Assembly (NCBI GenBank): GCA_020086605.1
Contig: JACBWW010000017.1
Coordinates: 16,598,443-16,662,442, forward strand
Origin: Lanius collurio
Taxonomy: Eukaryota; Chordata; Aves; Passeriformes; Laniidae
Direction: 5' to 3'
Length of the DNA: 64,000 nucleotides
This document shows positions 1 to 13,400 of this stretch, in pieces. The notes under the pieces were generated by a model. The model was given only the letters and a program-made list of their open reading frames with translations, was not told the origin of the DNA and made no database searches. A program made the translations under genes and the position numbers. Each line of letters begins with the position of its first letter. The first letter of the stretch is position 1.

Positions 1-1295
1 TGTCAGTTTTTAAAAATACTCTATTGTATAACTGTTTACAAGCTTAAAAAGAAAATGGTTACAAAATTTAAAATAAAAATCCTAATAAATCTGTTTTGGA
101 AGGACAAAGTATTATGTCTATTTCAGCATCTTTCAGCATGCCATTATGCACTGCTGATTAATGATGGCAAGTTCTTCAGGCTGTAATTTCTGCCATTCAA
201 ATACTACTACAAATTAACACTAAACAGCTACTGTTGACACTTTTGCTAATGATTTTTTGCTGTGGTGATCATGCAGGTGAGAACTCACAAAGGAACTTAC
301 CAGGAAAAGTATCTTCACAACATTTCTTTGAGATAGAGGTCTATGATGATTACTTTGTAAGTATGAGAAGTTGAGACTATGCACCTTGGTTAGAATCAGA
401 TTGTTTTGAATAATTCAGCAGCACTGAAATTACGCTTTTTTTAGAAAAGTAGCTGTTGAAACTAGTGTGAAGGAGCCTGGGGAGCCACCAAAGGAACAGT
501 GCTGTTAGTCTGGGAAGTGAAATTCGTAGCCAAACACATAGCTATAATTGATTCCTCTCTAATTTCACTGAATAATTTTCCTAGCAGTATCTGAGAAAAA
601 AACACAGAAATAGAGAAGATTTGTCTACTAACATAAGAGGAAGATGTGAACCTGTGTTAAAGTATGAAGTGTTTTTGAAGCTCTCATTACCATCTTTTTG
701 TCACAGCAGGCCTGTTGTTACAGGCTTGTCTTTACATGTCATCTTACAAAAAGACTGACTCTATGATGCTGGTAGTGTTATTTAACTTAGAGTAGGTGAC
801 TAATGTGCTGTTGTGTACCAACGCCTGAGCAGAGAAGTTTCACTTCATAATGGATATGGAAATATAAAATATTTTTTTCCTTTTTTCTTTTTTTTTTTTT
901 CAAATTATAGTCCCTCCTTTTTCCCCCAGTCAGTCAGAACTGTTTTGACAAAAATCTGCTTTTGTACAGAGCATTGAATATTGCAAGGTAAGCTCTTGAG
1001 ATTGCTTTCATCTTATCTTCTATTATTACAGAATTACATAAAGAAGTGTAATTTTGGTAAAGCTTATCATGGAATACACTTTTTATAATGAAACAATAAA
1101 AAATTTTATCATTAACAGATGAAATCTTTTATTCCAAAGGTATTTATATATCTTGAACTACTTTTCTGTGTGCAAAATTCCTGTGAAATCAACCAAATTT
1201 TCTGCCAATATGTAACTTGTACAGCTTCCTGTTTTGATAGAATGGATTCAGCTTGAATTTCTTCCTAAGGTGAGTTTAGAGTAAAAATAATCTAC
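1..1295. other. Gene A intron after CTLD4 exon (unresolved)
   Basis: Expected to hold the short linker exon before CTLD5, as gene B has at 36101-36136, but no clear counterpart is visible. The best donor-like site (GTAAGT at about 297) gives only a 12-nt in-frame exon, which I do not call. Otherwise AT-rich intron with a poly-T run near 880-900. Confidence 0.45.
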
Positions 1296-1431
1296 CTTTC
1301 TTTATTTCACAAATCCAGTTATGACTGTATTCACAGTGCTCCTTAGTCCATAACGGGGAAGGGTCTTCATGGATTGCTCCACAATCTTGAAATGCAGTAT
1401 CATAAAAATAATTTCTTGCTTTATAATTCAC
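1296..1431 (-). CDS. MRC1L: Gene A exon 15: CTLD4, last part with degenerate ligand site
   Basis: 136 nt, phases 0/1; gene B's counterpart is 145 nt. Encodes [20 protein letters not shown], then [19 protein letters not shown]. The frame and the fold cysteines are intact, but the EPN and WND motifs seen in gene B are absent. Found by homology to gene B exon 14. Confidence 0.84.
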
Positions 1432-4400
1432 CTACAGAGAAAACACACCTGTGGCTTTTAATCTTGTCTACAGGGGAAAAAACTGTACTCTGTAAGGAAG
1501 GAGAAGTAGAGCAGAAGTTTCCAATCACTCCTTTTTCTCCTCCTCTGCCTGTGAAGCCAGTGTGAGCTATTAAAGTAGTTAGAAATATTCTGCAAGAGAA
1601 AAGAAAGGCTATGAGTTTATGCAGTATCTAACAGATTGTAGCAGTCCCACAAAAACTGGAATCAAATGAGATTATAAATCAAAAGCAGGAAAAAGGAACA
1701 TGGCAATTTATCCCCAGAGACTAACAAAAATCAGGAGAGACATTTCTCATACATTTGTGACATGGATATCGTCTTTGTAGCTGAAAGAAGTCCTCTGTCT
1801 TATCACTGTTGTGGTGGTATAACCATCAAAACATTGTGATGGTTTATTGACCTTTTTTGGTTTTTTCCAATCTGGTAGGAAGAATAGTGATTCAGAGTTA
1901 CCCAGTTTCAAAACAGACATTTTTGGGAATTCTTATACAGATTTTGTACACGTCATGGAAACTTCAACAGAAAGAGTGTCAGAACAGAAGGAAACTGGCA
2001 TGGTGAAACACTCACCGGAGATCCATCACTCCAGGAAAGCCCTCCATCAGGATCCAAACACTGCAAACCTATCCAGAAAGGCTGAAATGATGGGGATTTC
2101 TTTCTAGGGTGTGAAAAAAATGTAGAGTAGAAGAGGATATATGTTGTTAGGTCTGCTCAATTTTAAAGGTTACATGGGATGATAACTCTGACACTTACTG
2201 AACTTGAAGTACAGCAAAAATTTTAAAAATAAAAAGTACTGTTGATCAGCAAACTCTCATTGGCAAGTATATAAAGATCATACCTTAAAATTTTCTACTT
2301 GGCAAATTATTGTATTGAAAACACACCATGTTGGTTTTCTGCATTGATGTTGTGATTATAGTGGTTTTTTCAGAAATAAAATGTTTGGGGCTAGTGGAAG
2401 ACAAAGTTTAATTTCAAAATGGTTCACTAAAACTTAGAATAAGATCTGTGGAAAAGCATTCAACAAATTTTTTTTGTTGGGTTGGGTTTTATCTGAATTT
2501 AAAATGATTGCAAATTATGACACATTTTAGGAACTCAAAAAAATTCTTTGAAAACATTACTCATATGAGACATTTTCTCAGTTATTTTCCTTATTATCAT
2601 GATGAAAAACAAATAGATTTTTAAACTAATTATCTCAGGAGCAGCACCAGTATATTCTAATTTATTACTACATAATGTGTTGTTATACTAAAATATCAAT
2701 TATTACACAGTTCACTTGCTTACTTCATTAAGTTTTCTATCACTGTTTGCTCTTCTTCACTTCTAATGGCAGCCAGGTCTCCTCCTATTTCTCTGCAGAA
2801 ATCTCGGGCTTCAAACCATGTTTTCTTTTGGTCTTCTTCTCTCACAAAACCCTGTACATGTAGGTAGAGCACTATGTTTTCAGCAAGCTAAAAATAAATC
2901 TGCTGGCTGCCTTGCATAAGAAAAATAGGTAAACCTTCCTTTAGAATTATCCATTATAATATGGATTCAAAAGTAATTGGATAACCTTACTTTCACTGAT
3001 AGAGCGAAAACAGCAGTGATATTTGGATAGCTGTGTTAAAACTGGCTACATTTGTGATATCACATGCCATTCTGTGATGTTTAGATTACCTATCTGCTGC
3101 TCTCTTGTCTCCCGAGTAGGATTATGGCAAAAAGCAATACTTACTCTGAAGCATGAATTAGTGCTATTGCTTGTATCCCAACCCAAGGGACATTTGGAAT
3201 CAGAAATAGTTTCAGAAGCAACAGGAACAGTGACTTTTTCAGCTAATTTTTTGCAGAGAAATTTTGCCTTTACTTCACAGTTCTGAACATCCCATAGTCC
3301 AGCTGCATTTCCAGTCCTTAGGGCGACACAACCAGTTTTCTTCCCTTTGTAAGATACAAAAAAAAAAAGTTGAAATGGTTTTTAAAGAGGCTCCCTTGAC
3401 ATTTTTACAGCTCTTTTAATTAATTTACAAAAGACTATTTGAAATATTTAAGTGTAGTGACCCCCTCAGAGGAGGAGCTTTGTGAAAAGAGGAAACCACT
3501 GAGCCGAGTCCTTCCCTTTGAGTGCATGAACAAACTCCTTGCCTGCCTCTTTCCTCTGCCACTCACGGCAAGGCTTTGGCAGCTCATCACCCAAGCTGGA
3601 AGGGATTTCATCCTTTCCCTTCAGTTTGATTTTGCTCTTACAAACAATGAGGAGTCAGAAAATAAATATTTTCATTGCATCATATAAAATCACAGGATAA
3701 TTTAGGTTGGAAAAGGTTTGTAAGATTGTAGAGACCAAGCATTAACACAGAATCCCCATGGTCACCATTAAGCCATCAATGCCACATTTACAAATCTTCA
3801 CATCTTGTAAATACCTCTAGGGATGGTGACTCAACCCCTTCCCTAGGCAGCCTATTCCAAGGCTGGAGCACCCTTTCAGTGAAGAAATCTTTCCAAGTAT
3901 CCAATCTAAATCTCTCCTGATGCACCTTGAGGCCATTTCCTCTTCCCCTTTTACTTGTTGCTTGGGAGAAGAGACTGATCTCCACCTCACTACAACCTTC
4001 TTTCCAGCAGTTGTAGAGTGATAGAGTTTCCTCTTAGCCTCCTTTTTTACAGGCTAAACACCTCCAGCTCCCTCAGCTTCTCCTCCTTAGACTCCTGTTC
4101 CAGACACTTCACCAGCTTTGTTGACCTTCTCTGGACATGCTGCAGCATCTCCATGTTTTTCTTGTAGTCAAGCACCCAAAACTGAACTCGGGATTCAACT
4201 TGCAGCCCCACTGGTGCCAAGTACATGTATCAAAAACACTTCAGTTTCAAAGGCAGAGATGTTCCTATGTGTCATCATGGATTTATCAAAGTTGGAAAAG
4301 AGTTAGAATTAGGGAACGCAGAGAGTTCCTTAGTAGCATAGTCCAGTGGTAGTGATGCCTTAAAGAATGTAGAAATGAAACAACACACTTTCAAGATAAT

Positions 4401-7400
4401 GTTAGTATAGGAGGAAATGTAAAATTTGGTCTTTACTGGAAGCCTCCAGGGGCAGATGTGGAAAATGTCCACCAAATGCCCACCCCCCACATGAGGTGAA
4501 TACAGCTTTGTAAGTTTAGCAAATTAGTGTATTTGACAAAAATCACCAGTTAGAGACATAAGAGGTGAGGCAATTTCCCTTGTTTCAATCCTCTCTCAAT
4601 CCTCCCCCTTCAGATGGGAACTAAACTTTGTTTATGAAAACATGTCTTGAAGTGCTGATTCTCGGCCTTGGTTCCCAGAAAGAACCAAAATTAGGGGCCT
4701 TGTTCCCCCCAGGGCTTGAAGCTCTGGAATATGCTTTGTCTTTCTGGCTAAGAAAAACAGGGTAAAGTACTGGGACTAGGCTACTAATACAATAATGGGC
4801 TACATATATATGTGTAAAGAATACAGAGAATATATAAAAGGAAAAATCATTTGGCATCAGAAAAGTACCAGGCATTGCTGCATTCCAGTTTGTGTACAGA
4901 ACACCTTCACCAGTCACCCACTTGAAACTCCCTTGCTTTTCCATGTTTGAGACACCAATCCAAAAATACTTCTCAGAGCTCAGACCAATGAGGCTGGTCA
5001 AGTAGGCTTGCTCATATCTGAAATGAAAGGAGTCAGATGAGATTAAGCCAAGCTTTCCTTTTCATCTTCCACTCCTCAGTCTCCCAAACTTCTCACAGCT
5101 AGAATGAATAGATTCTCCATTAGGTTTCTTTATTCAGGGAATATGTTTTTTAACTGGGTCCCAGATGCAGTAGCTGCAATAGGGAATGAACCTGTGCTAT
5201 ACTGAAAAACTGCCCCTTACAGAGCAGAAGTTGCTGTTGTCTGTTCTTTCTAAGTAAAGTACAGGAAACATTAATGTGTAAATTGTTTAGTTAGAAAAGC
5301 CATACTGTGTTTATTCTATTTTTTTTCTTCATAAAAAGGATATTCTGGGGTGGTTTTTTGCTTTTCTTTCTTTCTTTTTTTTTTTTTTTTAAGGTTCTCA
5401 TCTATTTTTTAAAATTCCAATATTATTGCATCAGATATACTGTTTTTAAACTCTTTTCATACCTGTCTCCTACACTTGTTAAATAACCACTGCTCCTTTC
5501 ACAGGTTTTCTTTGCTTCTGAAAATGTTACAGAGGTATGTCCAACCAGGTAGCAGTAAAAGCCATACCTTTCCCAACCCTGTCAAGAACACATGAAATAT
5601 ACTTGCAATTAAAAAAAAACATATGTTCTAGTACTTGAAACTCAGTGAACACTCATAACACAACATTTTTTTATATAACCTAATGTGATTATGTATTAGT
5701 TTGAATTCCAGTATACTAGTGGAAATTCACTTTAGCAGACATTCAGTGCAGAAAGATTTAATCACACAACCCTTGAACCTCAAGATGTAGAGCTTTTGAG
5801 GTCTGTAGAAATAAAGCTCTGTGTTAAATGTAATTATTGTGGGAACAGCTGATCCAAAGCATAAGATGTCTCTTAGTCTCAACCTACATTTAAAAACAAA
5901 AATGCCCAGTACAATTGCACATCCAAATATCTCTCTCACTCTACTAATATTCCATTATTATTACCAACAAGAGTGGTTTTTATTTGTAGAAATAGAACTC
6001 GAACTGCTACCCCATCACATATAAAAAGAAATCCCTGTAGTTTAAAACGAGTCTTGCTGTTGACATCCAACACATCCACAATTTTACAACACAGATTACA
6101 ATAGAGAAAAAAACACAGTATCCATACGTCTCACACTAATTACAATAATAACCTCGACTTCTATTCACTGCATCAGCATTAGACTACCTCATTTTTTACT
6201 CCAAAAGTAACAACCAAAAAACATTGAAATTGTTAAATAAACTAAACTACTAGTTAACTCTACTTCGCTTACTATAAAAGGATTACTAACTGATATTAAT
6301 TCAATTAGATATACTACATTACAAAATAGAACAGCTATTAATTTTTTTAATTTTAACCCACACACATAAATGTAAAGATTTTGATAAAATGTACTGTATA
6401 AATCTTTCTAATCACTCACAATCAATTCATGTGAGTATTAAACCTTTACAAAATAATGCAACCAAATTAAAAATAGTAGACAAAAGAAATTAGTTTAAAA
6501 ACCAGAAAATCACTAAATAGATCAAAAATTTAATCAAAATAAGAATGTTTGTTAATACTAAGAGTATTAATAATTATACTAATATGCTTACCTTGCTTAA
6601 TTCAATGTACTCAGATATTAATTAAGAAATCAATAAAACAAATAATAATTGTTAAAAAGAGAGGGGGAATTGTCAGGAGCCACTCAGCAAAGGAAGCTGA
6701 CAGCTGTGCAGTTCTTCTAGCCCTGGTTCAGCAGTAACCGTGGGACAGATAAAACTCAAGGCAAGAACAAGAAGCAAAGACAGAAGGAAGAGGACGCCAC
6801 GACCTGACCACTTTGGCAAAGAAGATGTGGACAAGGCCACTGCTGGTGCAAGGGAGTGCCTGCAAGGACTTGACAGTGTTCCTGTGGGAACAGAGGCAAA
6901 GGAAGTCTAAGTAGGGGAATTTGTCTGGAATTTAGAGAACTACAAATGCTGGTGATTTCTGTAATAAATTGGCTTTGCTTGCTGCCTTATTAGCATCCAG
7001 CAGTGTCCGTGTCCTTTGTCTCAATCTCTGCATGTACCTATGAGTCTCACTTTTTTAATAATAATGGATACATTTTTACTGGTATAAAAGAAAGACACAG
7101 AATGGAGAGTGCATTCAAAATCAGGTGAATAAAATACTTGTTTGCTTAGAACCAAAAAGAGTAGTCTGTGTTGTAGTAGAAATGCTGACTCATGTTTCCT
7201 GATGTTTTGAGGCTAAAGGAACAGTAAATAGACTAATTAATTGTTTTAATTCATCAGGTCACCTAAAAAGTCTGACTGAAGAGGTAACATAGACACCACT
7301 AAAGAACAAAATCCTCAAAATTACATCTGAATTCCAAGTCACTTTTCTCTCTTATGCTAACCAAATATTTGGTTGCTGCACCCAAGAAAGGTAAATAAAC

Positions 7401-10400
7401 TCTGTGTTCAGTGTTTGGCTGCTGCTTAGCTCCATCAAGCAAAATGAGTCTCAGCTCTGCTCCCCATATGGGCTTGTGGGAAAGGTTACTAAATACAGAA
7501 TACTAATAAACAGAAAAGTAAAAGGAGGGAAAAGAAGGAAAAAAAAGTGGTAGGATACAATAACTTGCTCAAAACAAATTCACTCATATAAAGGACTTTA
7601 TTGTTTTGATTTGGCTTCAGTAGTGAGATTTGTCATCATCTTGCATCTTGCCACATAGCCCAGAAATTGTTACCAGTCCCTACTATGTGTTCAATAACCA
7701 CAGTTGGTTGCAGAACAATATAACAAACATGCAGACAACCACAGGAATGGCTTTAGCCCGTTTCACAGACAATTCTGAGGCCTGACTTCTTATTATTCCT
7801 TATATGGGAATGTAGTGAAAATTATCACCCTGAATCTGTTGTAGAATAACAGTTGTTAGGAAAGAAAAAAAAAAAAAAAAGATAATTTCAATGTCAAGTG
7901 GAGCCTTTGAAATTTTGCCAACCAGATTCTTGGTTATGCTTTCTTCTTACCTTTGGGCAGGCAGGATCAGTCTTTGCTGTCCCAGAGACTCCTTTTAGTG
8001 GGTCTTTTCTGCAGATGTAGCCTAACTTCCTGTCACAGGCACTGTCTGCCCAGTATCCATCCTAGTTGTGGTTTGGGAAGAGGTGAAAAAACAGTGAGGC
8101 AGAACCTGTTTCCTTTAGAAACATCATCATTCTTTTGAAAATGCTGTTTCAATGTGAAGATGTGTACTTTTTAATGGATTCCAAGTATTTGAGCTTGGAG
8201 GTGAGGTTGTGGTAATCTAAGTGGCATGGCCAGATTGTTAAGGTTTGCTTGGCATATAATGTACACCCACAATCAGATCTGAGCATTTACTAGTTATATG
8301 TAATTGCATTTTAAATTTAATTTAAAACAACCATATGTCTGAGTGAATAAAGATAACATTCTTTGATTTTATGCAACTTAGCAACTGTGCTAAGTTGCAT
8401 TAAAAATCTCCCTAGAAATGTAACCATAGCTCAGATAGTATGGTGCCACACTGTGATTCATGTGGAATGGTTCACCTTTCCTGCCATAATGACACAATCT
8501 TCCTGGGCAGTGACTTCATGGGTTGGTTCTCCAGGCAACCACTTGGTATATGTCACAGGAGTCCCATCACTCCACTCAAAGTACATTTGAGTTTTGAGGT
8601 CGTTCAGGCCAATCCACAGCTCATCCACAGCTTCTAAGGACAGAAATTCATCTGCATTATTACCCAAGTTGAAACAGTCCATAGGAGCAAGATTTTATGG
8701 AGATGAGCTGAAATTGCAATGTTGCAGTGCAAATTTATCTGTATTAAAAGATGAAGAAGTTTATTTTAAAATGTAATTCACATTCTTCTTTCAAGAAGTT
8801 AAAAATGAGATACCAGCAGGAAATGAGTTTCCACAGCTTTATCAGTAAAGTCCATTACTGTATCTACAGCTACAAGGTGTCTGATGCAGATAATCCACTG
8901 AAATGCTGCAGTAACTTGAGCCATTATTTCCTTCAAGTCATTTCATGCAGTGAAAAACAAATGAAAATCAAAATGAGAAGAATTAAAATTAAAAAGAAGA
9001 GAGAATAATGATTCCTCTTGTGGGTTTTTAGCATTTGGGTTTTTTCTAACATATATCTGTGGCCTTCCTTATAAATATTCATAACAAACAAGCAAGAATT
9101 ATTTTATTTTAATCCTGTAAGATTTCTAACAGTATAGTTCTCTAGCTGTACCAAACATTGCCCTGTAGAAATACTCACTGTAGCCCAGCTGAGACAGGAT
9201 GAAGCTGTGCTCCTCAGGGTTGTGGATACTGGCTAGGTTGCCATTGCTCTCATTGCAGGAAATCAGGGCTTCTCTCCATACTTTGGGATCTCTATGAACC
9301 ATGAAACAGTGACCTCCATAGGACAACCATCCTTCTGGGCATTTAACAGGCTCTATATCCCCTCAAAATCAATAAATATTTCAAGTTTGTATATGGTGCA
9401 AACTGAAGTCTAGAATAACTGCAGTTACATTTAAAATAATTTAATTAACTAATTAGAATGAAAATGAAGTGATAACAAATAAGCAGTTCTTAATTCCTCA
9501 CACATATATTTTAGTCTGGATGTTGTTGCTCTCTGTACTTTTAGAGAAACCACACTGCATTTAAAGAAAAGAGGAAACGACTGGAGAGAGTTGTTACTGG
9601 GCTTCACTAGAGTGAAGTATTCACTGGCCAGAGGAATATTTAGGAATTTGGTATGTAGTATTTCCTCACAATATACCCCATTCAATTATGTTTTTTATCT
9701 TTCATAAAGCCATTATTACTGCAGAACAAGTAATTCTCTGCACACATAGCTTTCCATGCCAACTCCCATTAAATAAAACAAAAAGAAGTATAGAAGAAAA
9801 GTGGTCCAAAGGAAGTTACTCTTTTTTGCCATCTTTCTAGGTTACAGGCAACCCCATCAAGAAGTTGCTACATCAAGAACCCCACTGGTGCCATTTTCCC
9901 AAGCCTTCTGTGAGAAACCTCGGTGTTTCCATCAGAATGCACTGCAGGAAAAGTGAAGCATCTCTAACTCTATTGTCATGTCCATGCAGGCCATGATACT
10001 TTCATGATAGTGTCTGGCTTAACCCAGAATGTCTGGAATTGTGAATAATAGCATAAAGTAAAAAATGCTTATATGGTTACTGGACTCCAGGAAAATTTTC
10101 AGTATTTAAATATATTGCACTAAAGAAATAATAGTATGTTTTATTCTGTACCAGTCATTGTACCAGAAAAACAAATTTCAATGCTTGCTTTTTCTTTTTA
10201 TTTTAAATAGCTATTAAATTCAACTTTAGCGACACAAATTATGTCCTTATCAAAAGGTTTTTTATTTGCTTGACATACCCGATGGAAGAATTAAAGGATC
10301 CTTTGTGGAGTTTTCCTTTTTACAGATATAGCCAAGTTTCAGCTCACATGGCTGGTTTTCCCATTTAGCATCTCTTCTGGGATTTAGTACTGCACAGAGT

Positions 10401-13400
10401 TTTTCAGACTCAAGCTCAGGGCTTCCTTCATGGGATAAAAACCAAATTACTTTTATGTAGCATAGGGTTTATGTCAGTGGCTAAAAGAGCAATTTACTTA
10501 TAGCCTTTTCATGTGTTAATCATGGGCTCATTATTTCACTGCTGCAATTATTTTTCTACCAGAGATAAGGAAATGTAATTTAGAAGTGCCCATCAAAACA
10601 TTTCTTTCAAAGCTTGTTGCATACTTCACACTTTCTGCCACATTTGATTACAGAATAGTGATCCTTTCTGCATGTCCTTTGGAAACTGAATGCAGATTTG
10701 CTCCTTGCTGCAAGCAGAACATCCTGACATTCCCTCACAATTGTTGAGTGTCTCTCCTCTGCCTGCTTCTCCAACCAACACTCCCGGAGTTTCTCCAGGA
10801 CTACTCTCTGGGGAATGGTCAGTATTTTCTTCTCAGAGAGGCCCACAGTGTGATGAATTACATTTTTTTCCCCTCTCCCCACAAAATGCACAACTAAAAC
10901 ATTTCTGCTGTGAACTGGAAATGTTTAGATTAATGCCTGATCTTAGCCACTGTGTGGGGATACAGGAGCTCTGGGGGTGTGGGCTGTCTGACCTGAGAGC
11001 CAATTCCTCAGCCCTGAAAATCTCGAGGAATTTGACCATCTCTGCAGAAGGTAGAAAATCTTTTACAACTCAGCAGCTCTGGGCTTTCCCTTCATCCTTT
11101 GTGCCAGAAAAAAGCAGGTGCCACCTCTGAGACTTGGGAAGGCCAAAAGATGGACTATGCTTGCATTATTCAGAATTTGCTGTTGCCATGGCATCATTAA
11201 GTGACTTTCAAAGATAAACTGTCAATGCCATGAACTCTATTTATGAATGAGAGAACAAAAAAGCATAAGAAGTGAAGAGGAAAGCTTTGCAAGACCAGTG
11301 CTCACTGGCAGCTGAGTCCTTGCAGGATGCAGGGTCTGATAACCCTGTGACAGTTGTAGAGAAGAGGATTTCACTGACTTGAAGGCATTCCCAGTATGCT
11401 ACAGCTCAACTGGTGCTTTTTACTTTATCTGCCTCTGATAGGAGATGAGGTTATCCAGCTCTTCTGCTTGAAATTCTGTGAGTTATATTTAGAGAAGAAA
11501 GGATCATTCTCAGATACTTTTTTACATGTCTTGTAAGCCATTCATCTCCCTTTCCTCATGTTCATGTGGAATACTACAGGACTGCATTTATTATGCATTC
11601 ATCATATTGGTGGGAAATATTAATTCCAAAAACTGTTTAAGAGGATTCCTACCTGGTGCCCAGTTAAAGTATCTGAAGGGAAAGCCACTGCTCCACTGCC
11701 AGCCACTGTTGAGATTCAGACTGTTAAGTCCAATCCAGAGAGAGGATCTCTTGCTGTCAATCAAATCTAGTCAACCAAAAGAATTTAATTCTAATAAGAT
11801 TCACTAGAAAAACTTCTGCATTTCTATAGTTTAGAAGAAGATGATAAAAGTCTGCCTGCTGGTATGTAAGTTCAGTATAGAGTTCATATTTACTGGTAAC
11901 AAACTCAGAGGGATTTTTCTGTAGATAAAGAGAAAACTGAAAAAGAATATTTTATATATTATTTTATCTGAACTTAATGCTATTCTACATTGCTATATCT
12001 AATGCTATATATGTAAAGAATAAGCTTGGAAAACTGAAAGAATGAATTGCTATTATCAATGTTGTTACAAGTTTTCTTGTGTGTAGTTCAATTGATATAG
12101 GATCTTCGTTCCACAGAGTGTGTGTAAATCTATAAAGTCTGTAAAAAATTTGCATTGTATTTCCAAAATACTATTTCATTAGATGTACATGAAGAATACT
12201 GATTTATTAACATGAAATAAAATCATAGAACATGTCATATAATGTAATAGTCATATAATGTCTGCCTCCTAAGATGTTGTTTCTTGTTTTAAAGGTCCCT
12301 TTCTGGGACCTTTCTGGTGTTTTCTGAGCTTGAGCCAATTTTTGCTTAATTAGCTGGAAATTCTTAGATTTTTTTTGGATAAAATAAAAGTAATTAAAAA
12401 TGGTAATTCCAAAACTTACAGAAATTCCACCTATAAAAAGCTTAATATATTGTAGTTTTGCTATTTCTATTAGTGCATATATTTTATATTAGTACTTTTT
12501 TTTACATCAGCTGTTCACTGTAATGTGATTAAAGCATTAAAACTTTTGTAATCACTCAAAAAACCCTTTTGAAACAGTTTTCACTGAATCTTGTCTATTA
12601 GTTCACCTCTTAGATATATTTGCTCATGAATCTCCGTGACACTTAATAATTCTGCATTCTGTTGCTGACAGCTCTTCCTTGCTTGGTGCCATGTGAGAGC
12701 TGACCGGTGGTTTATCTGGTAGTAGGTTCCTGTCAAAGGATCTGTACTCCAAAATCTGTCACTGTCTGTGTGAGAGAAAGGAGATTTAGTACCTGAGTTT
12801 GTAACAAACATTTTACACAAAATGTTATGGCAAAATTTAACTGCAAGCTTACTTGAGAAATAACATTTTGGAGCAAATAAGGCTCAGACCCACAAGTTAT
12901 GTTGTTCTTTGTTAAGAAAAGAGGGTTTGTCCTAAACGTTAGCAGTGATGGGCCTTTCATCCTTTCTTTGCACTTTCCCCTTCAAATTTTATAATCTCCA
13001 GGAGAAAAAAAATATTGTAAAGAAGTCAATAAATCAAAACTTCTTGTTGTCTACCCTGAGAACCTGTTCAGCAGCCCATAGGCTATGCCCAAGTTTATTC
13101 TTGGCTGAAACACAACTGAAATACAAGAATTTCCAGTAATGAAATCTTTCTTGTGAAATTATGCCGTCAATAATCACATTTACGGTGTTATGGGCTTGGG
13201 GAAGAGCAGCTGGAAAGCTGTCCAGTGAAAATGGACTTGGGGGTGCTGGTTGATAACCAGCCAAACATGAGCCAGCGAGTGCCAGGTGGCCAAGAAGGCC
13301 AATGGCATTTTGGCTTGTATCAGCAACAGTGTGGCCAGCAGGACCAGGGCAGGGATCGTCCCTTTGTACTCGGCACTGGTGAGGCCACACCTCAAATACC

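Noticed and set aside
286..310. Possible 12-nt microexon of gene A before CTLD5 (donor GTAAGT at about 297)
   Set aside because: Too short and without homology to the 36-nt linker exon of gene B; longer versions hit a stop.
10690..11130. 146-codon plus-strand frame
   Set aside because: Antisense within a gene A intron; no recognisable domain, no conserved counterpart in gene B.
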